Shown: in pieces, positions 48,496 through 57,715 of the stretch | Position numbering within the stretch: position 1 is the first letter of the stretch | Layout of the letters: every line of letters begins with the position of its first letter | Origin: Fusobacterium ulcerans ATCC 49185 | GTDB lineage: Bacteria > Fusobacteriota > Fusobacteriia > Fusobacteriales > Fusobacteriaceae | NCBI RefSeq assembly: GCF_900683735.1 | Contig: NZ_LR215979.1 | Span: forward strand, 3,534,001-3,598,000 | Length of the DNA stretch: 64,000 nt | Reading direction: 5' to 3' | Notes under the pieces: generated by a model | What the model saw: the letters and a program-made list of their open reading frames with translations, nothing else | What the model was told of the DNA's origin: nothing | Database searches by the model: none | Position numbers and translations under genes: made by a program

Positions 48496-49345
48496 ATCTT
48501 TCCTTCCATTCTATATAACTCTTTGCATAAAATTTATCAACAGGTAAACTTGTTGATAGAAATTCAAATTCTTTAATATTTTTCATAGTTTTTAGAAAGT
48601 CATTGAAATTTAATCTTCTATAATGAAAGTCAACTACAAGTATTTCTGATTCTTCAGATATTTTATTGATATTAGTATATGAAACAACATTTTTAAATCG
48701 AAATCTGTTGTTTCTTGCAACAGCAGTTTTTTCTTTTATATGTTCTTTTTTAAAATCTCCAGTTAATAGATGAAGATTTCTGGGAATTGTATCTGGGTCT
48801 TGATTTCCAAGAAGTTTAAATAAAAGATTTTTTTCTCTTTCATATCTTTCTCTCATAAATCTTGTTGTTCTTACATTTTTTATTTTCATGGGAATAGTTC
48901 TCTTTATCATTTTGATATCTTCTGCCTTCAAATGACTGAATTCAAATGGTTTTCCTTTATATTTTCCCTTATTTTCAAAATTTAAAAGTATCATAAAATC
49001 TTCATAGTTTTCTATTATAGGAAAATATTCAAAGATTATTCTATGAGGACTTTGATTTAAATAATGATGTGCACAATTATATGTTAATTTATTTCTATTA
49101 CTTGCTCTCATACATTCATCTATTATGATTAAAGAATCTTCAGTTATTTCTTCTAATAACCTATAGAAATACTTATATTTTTCAATATCAGAATATTCAA
49201 TATATTCAATATTTTTGTTCCCAATATTATATTTAGTATAAAATTTTTTAAAAAAGAAACAATAAATTTTATTAATATTTTTATTATTTAAGTATTTTAT
49301 AATTTCCTGTTCTTTTTGTTCCTTGGTTAATCCAATCCTAATCAT
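48458..49345 (-). CDS. Unknown 295-residue protein heading the IbrA/B-methylase cassette
   Basis: Not recognised. The protein is lysine-rich, soluble and starts at ATG 49345 behind GGAGG. LIIIDECMRASNRNK near residue 73 resembles a Walker B/DExx motif, but no Walker A loop is visible. Other notable stretches are RTTRFMRERYEREKNLLFKL near 160 and NILVVDF-type ILVVDFHYRRLNFNDFL near 245. It may be a nucleic-acid-dependent NTPase-like or scaffold protein, but that is guesswork. Overlap with the next gene by 38 bp shows it is part of the same operon, and its position first suggests a stoichiometric role with the IbrA-like protein. Confidence 0.6.
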   Translation of the reverse strand: MIRIGLTKEQKEQEIIKYLNNKNINKIYCFFFKKFYTKYNIGNKNIEYIEYSDIEKYKYFYRLLEEITEDSLIIIDECMRASNRNKLTYNCAHHYLNQSPHRIIFEYFPIIENYEDFMILLNFENKGKYKGKPFEFSHLKAEDIKMIKRTIPMKIKNVRTTRFMRERYEREKNLLFKLLGNQDPDTIPRNLHLLTGDFKKEHIKEKTAVARNNRFRFKNVVSYTNINKISEESEILVVDFHYRRLNFNDFLKTMKNIKEFEFLSTSLPVDKFYAKSYIEWKERCEEIYDKADVYQ

Positions 49346-49678
49346 ATGTTTTGTACCTCCTAAACATCAGCTGTATCCCTAACTGTATTTTAATTTGATT
49401 TTTATTAATAAAACCAAATTGTTTATTTATGTTTTATGTTTCTTTAGAAGCTTATTGAATTGTACAATTAGAATTTTAACATTTTTTAAGGATTTTATAT
49501 ACCTAAAAAATTATATTATACATTGCAATGAATCATTAACTATCTTCAACACGTTTAATTTAGATTAAATATATTTTTTAAAACAATTTAATTATTAAAA
49601 TATATGTAATTCATTAATTATTGTGTGAAAAAATTTTGAATAAAATTAAAAAAAGTTCAATGTGAAAAAATAATTTTA
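49346..49678. other. AT-rich region upstream of the cassette and nucleoside operon
   Basis: About 330 bases separating divergent operons, no gene. It must contain the promoter of the leftward cassette, but no convincing -35/-10 pair stands out. The GGAGG ribosome site of the first cassette gene lies at 49356-49360. Confidence 0.5.
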
Positions 49679-49706
49679 ATATCTGTAACAGAACTGTCAC
49701 AGATAT
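49679..49706. promoter_or_regulatory. 28-bp near-perfect dyad, operator candidate
   Basis: ATATCTGTAACAG and CTGTCACAGATAT are 13-bp arms with one mismatch around AA. Its symmetry and length are typical of a dimeric regulator site, with inner TGT/ACA spacing reminiscent of CRP/FNR-family boxes. It lies between the divergent cassette and nucleoside operon and could serve either. Confidence 0.55.
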
Positions 49707-49761
49707 CTAGTATTATTAAAGCATATAAATCTTTCCCCAAGATGTTTTATATATAGATATG

Positions 49762-49803
49762 AAAAAACGGCATGACAATCAAGTCATTTGCCGTTTTTTT
49801 CAT
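49762..49803 (+). terminator. Terminator upstream of udp
   Basis: AACGGCATGAC and GTCATTTGCCGTT pair with one bulge, followed by seven T residues. It ends a transcript from the left, though no gene is there, implying a leader or small RNA between the dyad and this point. Confidence 0.65.
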
Positions 49804-49818
49804 TTTAGAGTAATTTAT

Positions 49819-49848
49819 TCGACAATGTAGTTGGATCTGTGGTATATT
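49819..49848 (+). promoter_or_regulatory. Promoter of the nucleoside operon
   Basis: TCGACA at 49819-49824, 18-bp spacer, TATATT at 49843-49848 preceded by an extended TGG. It lies just after the terminator and before udp. Confidence 0.6.
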
Positions 49849-49901
49849 AAACATATAGAGAATATAATTTTAAAAATATATCAGATATTGGAGGTATAAT
49901 C

Positions 49902-50675
49902 ATGAAGTATGCAGAAGAGGGAGTTCAATATCATATAGGAATAAGAAAAGGTGATGTAGGAAGATATGTAATACTTCCTGGAGATCCAAAACGTTGTGAA
50001 AAAATAGCAAAATATTTTGAAGATGCAAAACTTGTGGCAGATAATAGGGAATATATTACATACACTGGATATCTTGATGGTGTGAAAGTCAGTGTCACTT
50101 CTACAGGAATAGGAGGACCATCAGCAGCTATAGCCTTGGAGGAGCTTGTAAAATCAGGAGCAGATACATTTTTACGTGTGGGAACATGTGGAGGGATGCA
50201 GACTGAAATTATGGGAGGAGATATAGTGATTGCTACTGGAGCTATCAGAATGGAAGGAACTAGCAGAGAATATGCTCCAATTGAATTTCCAGCAGTGGCA
50301 GATATAGATATAGTAAATGCTCTTATACAGGGAGCAAAGGATTTAGGAGAAAAATATCATACTGGAATAGTTCAATGCAAAGATTCATTTTATGGACAGC
50401 ACGAACCTGAAACAAAGCCAGTAAGTTATGAATTGATGGATAAATGGGAAGCATGGATACGTCTAGGATGTAAAGCTTCAGAAATGGAATCAGCAGCACT
50501 TTTTGTAGTGGGAGATTATTTAAGAGTTCGTGTAGGATCAGCATTCTTAGTAGTAGCTAATCAAGAAAGAGAAAAAGCAGGACTTGAAAATCCAGTTGTC
50601 CATGATACAGATGCAGCCATAAGAGTAGCCATTGAAGCTATACGTAACCTTATAAAAACAGATATGCCAGAATAA
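49902..50675 (+). CDS. udp: Uridine phosphorylase
   Basis: A 257-residue cytoplasmic nucleoside phosphorylase that splits uridine with phosphate to uracil and ribose-1-phosphate. [14 protein letters not shown] near residue 23 binds phosphate, [15 protein letters not shown] near 70 and [11 protein letters not shown] near 91 are family motifs, and [11 protein letters not shown] near 190 contacts the ribose. It begins a five-gene operon with cdd, deoD, deoB and deoC, all separated by 10-20 bp, converting nucleosides to glycolytic intermediates. Confidence 0.94.
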   Translation: MKYAEEGVQYHIGIRKGDVGRYVILPGDPKRCEKIAKYFEDAKLVADNREYITYTGYLDGVKVSVTSTGIGGPSAAIALEELVKSGADTFLRVGTCGGMQTEIMGGDIVIATGAIRMEGTSREYAPIEFPAVADIDIVNALIQGAKDLGEKYHTGIVQCKDSFYGQHEPETKPVSYELMDKWEAWIRLGCKASEMESAALFVVGDYLRVRVGSAFLVVANQEREKAGLENPVVHDTDAAIRVAIEAIRNLIKTDMPE

Positions 50676-50687
50676 AGGAGGCAGGAT

Positions 50688-51086
50688 ATGGAAAAATACA
50701 GAGATATACTGGAAAGAGCTTTTTCAGCTATGGACAATGCCTATGCACCATATTCTAATTATCATGTAGGGGCCTGTGTAAAAACAAAAGATGGAAAATA
50801 TTTTATAGGTGCCAATGTGGAGAATGCTTCTTATGGACTGACTAACTGCGCAGAGAGAAATGCTATCTTTCAAGTATACTCACAGGGATATAGAAAAGAG
50901 GATGTGGAAGCTATTGCCATTGTGAGCAGTGGAAAGACTCTTGCAACACCATGTGGAGCTTGCAGACAGGTACTGATAGAACTTTTAAATAGAGATACTC
51001 CTATTGTATTATCTAATAGAGAAAAAGAAATGGTAACAAATATAGAGGAACTTTTACCAATGTCATTTACAAGTGATGACCTATAA
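50688..51086 (+). CDS. cdd: Cytidine deaminase
   Basis: A 132-residue zinc enzyme that deaminates cytidine and deoxycytidine to uridine forms. The zinc-binding and proton-shuttle motifs are CAERNAIF near residue 54 and PCGACRQ near 88; APYSNYHVGA near 20 is the substrate-binding start. Its product feeds the uridine phosphorylase encoded 12 bp upstream. AAGGAGG precedes the start. Confidence 0.95.
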   Translation: MEKYRDILERAFSAMDNAYAPYSNYHVGACVKTKDGKYFIGANVENASYGLTNCAERNAIFQVYSQGYRKEDVEAIAIVSSGKTLATPCGACRQVLIELLNRDTPIVLSNREKEMVTNIEELLPMSFTSDDL

Positions 51087-51097
51087 GGAGGGAAATT

Positions 51098-51808
51098 ATG
51101 TCTACACCACACAATCAGGCAAAACCTGGAGATATAGCAAAAAATGTATTGATGCCAGGAGATCCATTGAGAGCTAAATTTATAGCAGAAACATTTTTAA
51201 CAAATGTAAGACAGGTAAACTCTGTAAGAAATATGCTTGCTTTCACTGGAGAGTATAAAGGAAAAGAAATAACAGTTATGGCTTCTGGAATGGGAATGCC
51301 ATCTATTGGAATATATTCATATGAGCTATATACAGTTTATGGAGTAGAGAATATAATTCGTGTTGGATCAGCAGGATCTTATGTAGAAAAATTGAATATA
51401 TATGATGTAGTACTTGCAGAGAGTGCATGGAGTGAATCAACTTTTGCTCATACACAGAATGGATTTGAGGGAGATACAATTCTTCCAAGTGTTCAATTAA
51501 ATAAAAAAATATTAGAAACAGCAGAAAAATTAGGGGTAAAAGTACACCTGGACAAAATACATTCAAGTGATGTTTTCTACAGAGAAAGTAATGTAGATGG
51601 ATATAAGGAGCTTCAAGCTAAATATGGATGCACTTGTGTAGAGATGGAGAGTTTTGCACTTTTTCATAATGCAGCAGTTTTAGGGAAAAATGCTGCATGT
51701 CTTTTGACTATATCAGATTCTTTTGTAACTAAACAGGAAACTACACCAGAAGAGAGACAATCATCTTTTATAAATATGATGAAAGTGGCTCTTGAAACTT
51801 TCTGTTGA
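51098..51808 (+). CDS. deoD: Purine nucleoside phosphorylase, DeoD type
   Basis: A 236-residue hexameric-type purine nucleoside phosphorylase releasing purine bases and (deoxy)ribose-1-phosphate. [20 protein letters not shown] with [12 protein letters not shown]-like [22 protein letters not shown] near 87, [10 protein letters not shown] near 178 and the catalytic aspartate in TISDSF near 205 are all present. It has an AAGGAGG site 11 bp after cdd. Confidence 0.95.
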   Translation: MSTPHNQAKPGDIAKNVLMPGDPLRAKFIAETFLTNVRQVNSVRNMLAFTGEYKGKEITVMASGMGMPSIGIYSYELYTVYGVENIIRVGSAGSYVEKLNIYDVVLAESAWSESTFAHTQNGFEGDTILPSVQLNKKILETAEKLGVKVHLDKIHSSDVFYRESNVDGYKELQAKYGCTCVEMESFALFHNAAVLGKNAACLLTISDSFVTKQETTPEERQSSFINMMKVALETFC

Positions 51809-51827
51809 TTCAACGGAGGTAATACTT

Positions 51828-53018
51828 ATGAGAAAATATAAGAGGATATTTACCATAGTTATAGATTCTTTGGGAATAGGAGCTATGGAAGATGCTGAAA
51901 AATATGGAGATACAGGAGCAGATACATTAGGACATATAGCTGCTTCAGTAGAAAAATTTAATATACCAAATCTTCAAAAATTAGGACTTGCTAATCTTCA
52001 TCCAATGAAAAATGTAAAAGTAGCAGAAAAACCTCTTGCCTATTATGGAGAACTTAAAGAGAGAAGTGTAGGAAAGGACACTATGACTGGACATTGGGAA
52101 ATGATGGGATTGGAGATAAAAACTCCATTTAAAACATTTACAGAAACAGGATTTCCAAAAGAATTAATAGATGAGATGGAGAAGAGGTTTGAACGGAAGA
52201 TAGTAGGAAACAAATCAGCAAGTGGAACAGAAATATTGGAAGAATATGGAGAACATGAGATAGCTACAGGAGATGTTATTGTATATACAAGTGCTGATTC
52301 TGTCCTTCAAATATGTGGTAATGAAGAAACTATGGGACTTGAAACTCTATATAGATTTTGTGAAATAGCAAGAGAACTTACTATGAGGGATGAATGGAAA
52401 GTGGGAAGAGTAATAGCCAGACCATATATAGGAATGAAAAAAGGTGAATTTAAACGTACAAGTAACCGTCATGACTATGCTTTAAAACCATATGGAAAAA
52501 CTGTTTTAGATGTATTGAAGGCAGGAGGATTTGATGTTATATCTGTTGGAAAAATCAGAGATATTTTTGATGGAGAAGGAATAACAGAAGCATATAAATC
52601 AAAGAGTTCAGTCCATGGAATGGAGCAGACTCTGGAACTTTTAGATACAGATTTTACTGGATTATGTTTTGTAAATCTAGTTGATTTTGATGCTCTGTGG
52701 GGACACAGAAGAAATCCAAAAGGATATGCAGATGAATTAGAAAAATTTGATGTAAATTTAGGAAAAGTTTTGGAAAAACTTCAAGAAGATGATCTTTTAA
52801 TAATAACTGCCGACCATGGAAATGATCCTACATTCAAAGGAACTGACCATACTAGAGAAAAAGTTCCCTTTATAGTATACTCACCATCTATGAAAGAGGC
52901 AGGGGCTTTGCCCATAGCAGACACTTTTGCTGTAATAGGAGCTACTATTGCTGATAATTTTGATATAGTGATGCCTGAAAATACAATAGGAAGATCTGTG
53001 CTTGAGGAATTAAAATAA
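51828..53018 (+). CDS. deoB: Phosphopentomutase
   Basis: A 396-residue metalloenzyme converting (deoxy)ribose-1-phosphate to the 5-phosphate. [19 protein letters not shown] has the first metal aspartate, GADTLGH holds the phosphorylated threonine, and [25 protein letters not shown] and [11 protein letters not shown] are the alkaline-phosphatase-superfamily metal motifs. I start it at ATG 51828 behind GGAGG; a longer upstream frame overlaps deoD and lacks a ribosome site. Confidence 0.95.
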   Translation: MRKYKRIFTIVIDSLGIGAMEDAEKYGDTGADTLGHIAASVEKFNIPNLQKLGLANLHPMKNVKVAEKPLAYYGELKERSVGKDTMTGHWEMMGLEIKTPFKTFTETGFPKELIDEMEKRFERKIVGNKSASGTEILEEYGEHEIATGDVIVYTSADSVLQICGNEETMGLETLYRFCEIARELTMRDEWKVGRVIARPYIGMKKGEFKRTSNRHDYALKPYGKTVLDVLKAGGFDVISVGKIRDIFDGEGITEAYKSKSSVHGMEQTLELLDTDFTGLCFVNLVDFDALWGHRRNPKGYADELEKFDVNLGKVLEKLQEDDLLIITADHGNDPTFKGTDHTREKVPFIVYSPSMKEAGALPIADTFAVIGATIADNFDIVMPENTIGRSVLEELK

Positions 53019-53032
53019 TCATAGGAGAAAAA

Positions 53033-53689
53033 ATGAATAGAAAAGATATATTGAAAATAGTGGATCATACTCTTTTAGCTCAAACATCTACATGGGAGCA
53101 GATAAAAGAAATACTTGATGATGGAATAAAATATGAAATAGCTTCTGCATGTATACCTTCATCATTTGTAAAAAGAGCCAAAGAATATGTAAAAAATTCT
53201 CTTCCTATATGTACTGTGATAGGATTTCCAAATGGATACAGCACAACAGCTGTAAAAGTATTTGAAACAGAGGAAGCAGTGAAAAATGGTGCTGATGAAA
53301 TAGATATGGTAATCAATATGGGAGATTTGAAAGATAAAAAATATGATATTATTTTAAATGAGATAAAAGATATCCACAAGGCTTGTAAAGGGAAAATATT
53401 AAAAGTAATTATTGAAACATGCCTTCTTACTGAGAAGGAAAAAATAAAAATGTGTGAAATAGTTACTGAATCAGGAGCTGAATATATCAAGACTTCTACA
53501 GGATTTTCTACCTCTGGGGCCACATTGGAAGATGTTTTTCTTATGAAAAAATATGTAGGAAAGAATGTAAAAATAAAGGCAGCTGGTGGGATAAGTTCTT
53601 TTGAAGATGCAGAAAAATTTATAGAGGCAGGAGCAGATAGATTAGGAACAAGCAGACTGGTAAAAATAATAAAAATAGAGGATATCTAA
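53033..53689 (+). CDS. deoC: Deoxyribose-phosphate aldolase
   Basis: A 218-residue class I aldolase that splits deoxyribose-5-phosphate to acetaldehyde and glyceraldehyde-3-phosphate. IVDHTLL opens the barrel, [10 protein letters not shown] is the typical strand, KVIIETCLL holds one active-site lysine, [14 protein letters not shown] the Schiff-base lysine near 154 and IKAAGGISS the final lysine near 182. It closes the nucleoside operon. No simple terminator follows; a long imperfect inverted repeat does. Confidence 0.95.
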   Translation: MNRKDILKIVDHTLLAQTSTWEQIKEILDDGIKYEIASACIPSSFVKRAKEYVKNSLPICTVIGFPNGYSTTAVKVFETEEAVKNGADEIDMVINMGDLKDKKYDIILNEIKDIHKACKGKILKVIIETCLLTEKEKIKMCEIVTESGAEYIKTSTGFSTSGATLEDVFLMKKYVGKNVKIKAAGGISSFEDAEKFIEAGADRLGTSRLVKIIKIEDI

Positions 53690-53702
53690 AAAGTTTTGAA
53701 TA

Positions 53703-53857
53703 AGTTTTAGAAATTTGGAAATTAGAAAGGTTTGTATAATTAATGAAGTAAGTAAAACGTAAAAAATAGTATGTTTGAATGAAATGAGTTTACTATTTTT
53801 AGTTTTAGGAACGAAATTAATAACAAACCTTTCTACTGAAAAAGTTCTAAAATTTAT
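53703..53857. repeat. 155-bp imperfect inverted repeat
   Basis: Nested arms share one centre near 53780: TTTTAGAA/TTCTAAAA (53705, 53845), GAAAGGTTTGT/ACAAACCTTTC (53725, 53823), ATTAAT/ATTAAT (53739, 53816), GTAAAAC/GTTTTA (about 53752, 53802) and TAGTA/TACTA (53767, 53791). It lies between converging genes and could be a miniature transposable element or a long bidirectional terminator. Confidence 0.6.
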
Positions 53858-53866
53858 TTCTGCTTA

Positions 53867-56659
53867 TTAGAATCTAAATTTATATCCTATTGATATCATA
53901 TTATCAGAAATTTTTGATCTTTCTACAGAGATATCATAAGAAGCATTTATTGATGTCTGTTCACTTATTTTTGCTTCTATTCCTAGATTAATCCAAGTAG
54001 TATTTTTATTTAGTTTTATACCTGTTATATTATATTTATTGCCACTTGTATCACCTACATATCTTGCTTTAAAATCAAGTTTATCTTCAGAAAGAGAAAC
54101 CACCTGAGTTATACCGCTATATAGTTTGATTTTATCAAGTTCAAGCTCTCCCCTTATTCCAGCTGTTCCAGAGAATTGTTCATAATTTTTTCTGTCAGCT
54201 TCTATTCCATAGATACTGTTAGAATCTTCATTGAAACTTCCTCTTCTTACATGATCATACATAAGTCCAGCAAAAGGATTTATTTTTATCTTTTCAGTAA
54301 TAGAAAATTTATATCCTAATTCTCCATATAAAGAGTAAGTAATACTATCATAATCTGTCTTTAGATGGATATTATCATTATTTATCCAGATATCTCTTTC
54401 AACATCACTCTCTGTATAGCCTATTCCTATTCTTCCTAAAGTATAGAAATTTTTATTAAATTCATATAAACCATATCCAGATAACATAATATTTGTATTT
54501 TCAGCTTTACCAGCATATTTATTGAAATCAGCTTCAGCTTTTGATGCAGAAATAGCGGCTCCTAATAGAAGTTTATCTGTAAAATAACTATCTATCCCAA
54601 GTTGTCCACCATATAGTTTAGTATCTGCTTTAGCATAACCGCTTTGATAAAGTTCTCCCTTTGCTCCTATTCCATTAAACCAGAATCCAGCCATATTTTT
54701 ATTCTTGTCATTTGAAATCAGTATCATTCTATTAGAGAGATCTCTATTCATTTCTTTTAGTTGTTTAAATATAAGATTCTGAGATGAAGCATATATTTCA
54801 GCAGACAGAGAATCAATAGTTCTTGGAAGCAGAGCATTAGGAGTAGCTAATATTCCTGAAGCTGCTCTTAAAAGAGCATCATCATTTCCAATAGAACTAA
54901 AAGAATTTTCTAAATTCAAAGCTGTATTCATGGCAGAAGCAGATTTTATACCAAGACTGCTTACTACATATTCAGTAGAATTTCTTTTATAATCTAAATG
55001 TATTTTCTGTCCTGTAACAGTTATATTCTTAAGATCAAAATAATTATTTAGAGTGCTGGTATCAATATCACCAACTGTTGTATTTTGAACAGCTCCAGCT
55101 ATGATTATATCTTTAGTAGTATATACTGAAGCTGATGGAATATTTTTACTGCCATAGGTAATATTTATTTTACCATTTCCATTGTCAAATGTTCCAGTTA
55201 CTTTTAAAGCAGATGTTATGTCAATACTGATAGAACTCAAAGTGTTTCCTGTATAATTTCCATTTATTTTTAGTCCACCTCTGGATATACTCAATCCCTC
55301 CAAAGAAGAAGATGTATTTTTTATATTTCCATTTACAGTAACAGTTCTTTCAGAAGTACCCAAAGGAGAAATAAGTCCAACAGCCCTCATAGTACCATTT
55401 TTTTCTATTACTACATCTGAATTTAAATGATTTGTAACAGTAAGTACTCCCTCCTGTATGGCAGTTTGACCAGAATAAGTATTGTAACCTGTAAACCATA
55501 ATGTTCCAGACCCTTTTTTTATAACACCAGCATTTCCAGATATGTTATTTGAAAAAGTATAACTATCAATATCATTGGAAGAAGTAGGATGCCCTTCCAT
55601 ATCTATAATTACATCATTTGAACGATATCCATGTTCATCAAAAGTTAGCCTTTTATCGAAGGCAGCAGGACCTTTCATTGCTTTTTCCAGATTTAGAAGT
55701 CCCCAACCATAAATATCATCCACCCCAGCATCTCCTAAATCTGTTGCTGTAGTTAGCAAAGATTGTTTGATAAGATCTCTGGACATCCATGGATATTTTA
55801 ATTGAATGGCACCAGCAGCACCAGCTACTACTGGAGCAGCAAAAGAAGTTCCGTATGCAGTGGTAGAATAAACATTAACTCCGGAAATTTTTTCAACTGT
55901 AACTTCATAATTAGCAGCAATAGTCCAGTTTTTAGCATCTCCTGCTCTATTAGATTCAGAGTCTATCAATCCTGTTTTAGGATTTATTCCTACAACAGAT
56001 ATCCAACCTTTTTCAGCTCTTGGATAAAGTTTAGGAAAAAGAGCTTCAGCAGCAGGATTACTTTTTCCATTGTTTCCTGCAGCAAAAATAAATAAACTAT
56101 CAGTAGATGACCTGCTTACATAAAAATTGACTAGAGAGCTAGAAGCAGGAAATTTTTCAGAAGTTAAATCATTAGTTGGACTTCCAAAGGACTGGCTGAA
56201 TATTCTTACTCCTGCCTGATACATTTTTTGATACATACTTCCTTGTACTTTTATTTGATCACTGTATGCTAGAAAAGATGGAATAGCATAAATTTTTACA
56301 TCATCAGTAACACCAGTTTTATTGCCACCAATGAGAAGAGAGACTAATTCGCCATGTGTGTAGGATTTAGCTTTTCTTTCTTCTGGATCAGTTGGGAAAC
56401 TGTCATCTATAAATATTCTGTACTTTCCAGAAGGATCTTTGAATTCATCAAGATATGAAAAAGAAGAATCAATAACCCCTATAATAGTATCAGACTTTTT
56501 AAAATCCATAGTTACATTTTGAGATGGAGGAGTGATGTTATTTGTGTTATTATTGCCAGATGAACTTCCACCACCACCGCTTCCTCCTCCACAGCTGCTT
56601 AAAAATATGCATAGAGAAAGAAGAGTCATTATTTTCCAGTATTTATTATGTATATTCAT
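53867..56659 (-). CDS. Subtilisin-like (S8) serine protease autotransporter lipoprotein
   Basis: A 930-residue secreted protease. The signal peptide ends in a lipobox, LSSC with Cys23, followed by a Gly/Ser/Asn linker (24-45). The S8 domain (about 50-330) has the catalytic triad Asp64 in GVIDSS, His102 in SYTHGELV and Ser272 in YGTSFAAPVVAG, with the oxyanion region FAAGNNG near 192. A beta-helical part with GSGTLWFTGYNTYSGQT follows, and residues about 655-930 form the outer-membrane barrel ending GYKFRF. This is the fusolisin/NalP plan of a lipid-anchored protease that can cleave surface or host proteins. It has a GGAGG ribosome site. Confidence 0.93.
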   Translation of the reverse strand: MNIHNKYWKIMTLLSLCIFLSSCGGGSGGGGSSSGNNNTNNITPPSQNVTMDFKKSDTIIGVIDSSFSYLDEFKDPSGKYRIFIDDSFPTDPEERKAKSYTHGELVSLLIGGNKTGVTDDVKIYAIPSFLAYSDQIKVQGSMYQKMYQAGVRIFSQSFGSPTNDLTSEKFPASSSLVNFYVSRSSTDSLFIFAAGNNGKSNPAAEALFPKLYPRAEKGWISVVGINPKTGLIDSESNRAGDAKNWTIAANYEVTVEKISGVNVYSTTAYGTSFAAPVVAGAAGAIQLKYPWMSRDLIKQSLLTTATDLGDAGVDDIYGWGLLNLEKAMKGPAAFDKRLTFDEHGYRSNDVIIDMEGHPTSSNDIDSYTFSNNISGNAGVIKKGSGTLWFTGYNTYSGQTAIQEGVLTVTNHLNSDVVIEKNGTMRAVGLISPLGTSERTVTVNGNIKNTSSSLEGLSISRGGLKINGNYTGNTLSSISIDITSALKVTGTFDNGNGKINITYGSKNIPSASVYTTKDIIIAGAVQNTTVGDIDTSTLNNYFDLKNITVTGQKIHLDYKRNSTEYVVSSLGIKSASAMNTALNLENSFSSIGNDDALLRAASGILATPNALLPRTIDSLSAEIYASSQNLIFKQLKEMNRDLSNRMILISNDKNKNMAGFWFNGIGAKGELYQSGYAKADTKLYGGQLGIDSYFTDKLLLGAAISASKAEADFNKYAGKAENTNIMLSGYGLYEFNKNFYTLGRIGIGYTESDVERDIWINNDNIHLKTDYDSITYSLYGELGYKFSITEKIKINPFAGLMYDHVRRGSFNEDSNSIYGIEADRKNYEQFSGTAGIRGELELDKIKLYSGITQVVSLSEDKLDFKARYVGDTSGNKYNITGIKLNKNTTWINLGIEAKISEQTSINASYDISVERSKISDNMISIGYKFRF

Positions 56660-56726
56660 TATTTCCTCCTTTATTATGTAAGAATTATTTGTATTTAGGT
56701 GGATAAAGATGTTGCTGTTCTTATTC

Positions 56727-57380
56727 TTATTTTCTTTCCATTATTCCATCTTTTTTAATAGAATCAGGAAACCAGATTGTAGTAATAAGAGAAGCAGAAA
56801 AATCTATTAAGAAAAAAGCTAAAAGAATAGAAGCAAATATTTTCTGTCCCTTTACAGATACTTTATCAATTATTTTTTTTCCAAGAGGCTGAATAGTATA
56901 ATATGCTGCAGTTCCTCCAGCAGCAAAAATAAAGCTTGTTTTTGGAGATATTCTTCCTTGGAAATTCATCCATTCATTAGTGTAATCCCATAATACTAAA
57001 CCCAAAGTATATTCCATAATATAGCTTCCTATGAGTTCAGCAATAGTGGAAAGAACTAGAATGAGCATAAATATTTTTAAAGGTCTTAAGCTGAATTTAT
57101 TATTTTCATCAGGTTCATCTATAAATTGTGAAATGACTATCATAATAATGACAGCTCCAAAACCATATATTGGAATATAAGGACCAAAGTTAAAACCTCT
57201 GTTGATAAAATGGCCCTCTTCAACTGTAAATAATATAGTTTCATATATCCATCCAATAAATGAATAAAGCATAAATAGAAAAAAATACATTCTCAGTTCA
57301 TATTTAATTTTTTCTCGACTTGCCATTTGATTGTATAATGAGAAAAATCCAGAATAGTTTTGTTTATGGATTAACCTCAA
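56727..57380 (-). CDS. CmpB-type (PF06541-like) polytopic membrane protein
   Basis: A 217-residue membrane protein with about five hydrophobic segments after a short N-terminus. YSFIGWIYETILFTVEEGHF and RGFNFGPYIPIYGFGAV match the so-called ABC-transporter type IV permease family, whose function is undefined. I place the start at TTG 57380, preceded by GGGGGGAAG; a longer frame to 57491 includes an unlikely extension. It lies downstream of nothing obvious and upstream of the protease, both leftward. Confidence 0.7.
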   Translation of the reverse strand: MRLIHKQNYSGFFSLYNQMASREKIKYELRMYFFLFMLYSFIGWIYETILFTVEEGHFINRGFNFGPYIPIYGFGAVIIMIVISQFIDEPDENNKFSLRPLKIFMLILVLSTIAELIGSYIMEYTLGLVLWDYTNEWMNFQGRISPKTSFIFAAGGTAAYYTIQPLGKKIIDKVSVKGQKIFASILLAFFLIDFSASLITTIWFPDSIKKDGIMERK

Positions 57381-57629
57381 AATACTTCCCCCCTTTTGCT
57401 TAATAAAATCAAAATTTGCTAAACACTGCTTTATTAAAAGTATACCATTAAGAAATGAAAAATTCTTCATATTTTTATAGAGAAAAAACATTTGTTTTGC
57501 TAAAAAAAGAGATTTTTTTCTTTATTCCTAAATAATTTTTGTATATAAAAATAAAAATTTAAAATTTAATTATCAAAGGAATCAAAGGTTTAAATATAAT
57601 GATTTAATGGAAGGAAAAAGAAAATTTAT

Positions 57630-57658
57630 TTGACTTTGCAGTAGAGATAATCTATACT
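57630..57658 (+). promoter_or_regulatory. Promoter of the marR-like gene
   Basis: TTGACT at 57630-57635, 17-bp spacer, TATACT at 57653-57658, about 57 bp before the GTG start. Confidence 0.7.
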
Positions 57659-57715
57659 TTAATAGAAAGTTTGCAAAAGAAGACAAAAGCTTTCACTGCT
57701 TTAAGGAGGATTAAA

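Noticed and set aside
46195-49345. Dnd or Ssp phosphorothioation operon
   Set aside because: A PP-loop protein is present, but dndD/E, sspB-type and cysteine desulfurase genes are missing and the PP-loop protein fits IbrA better than DndC.
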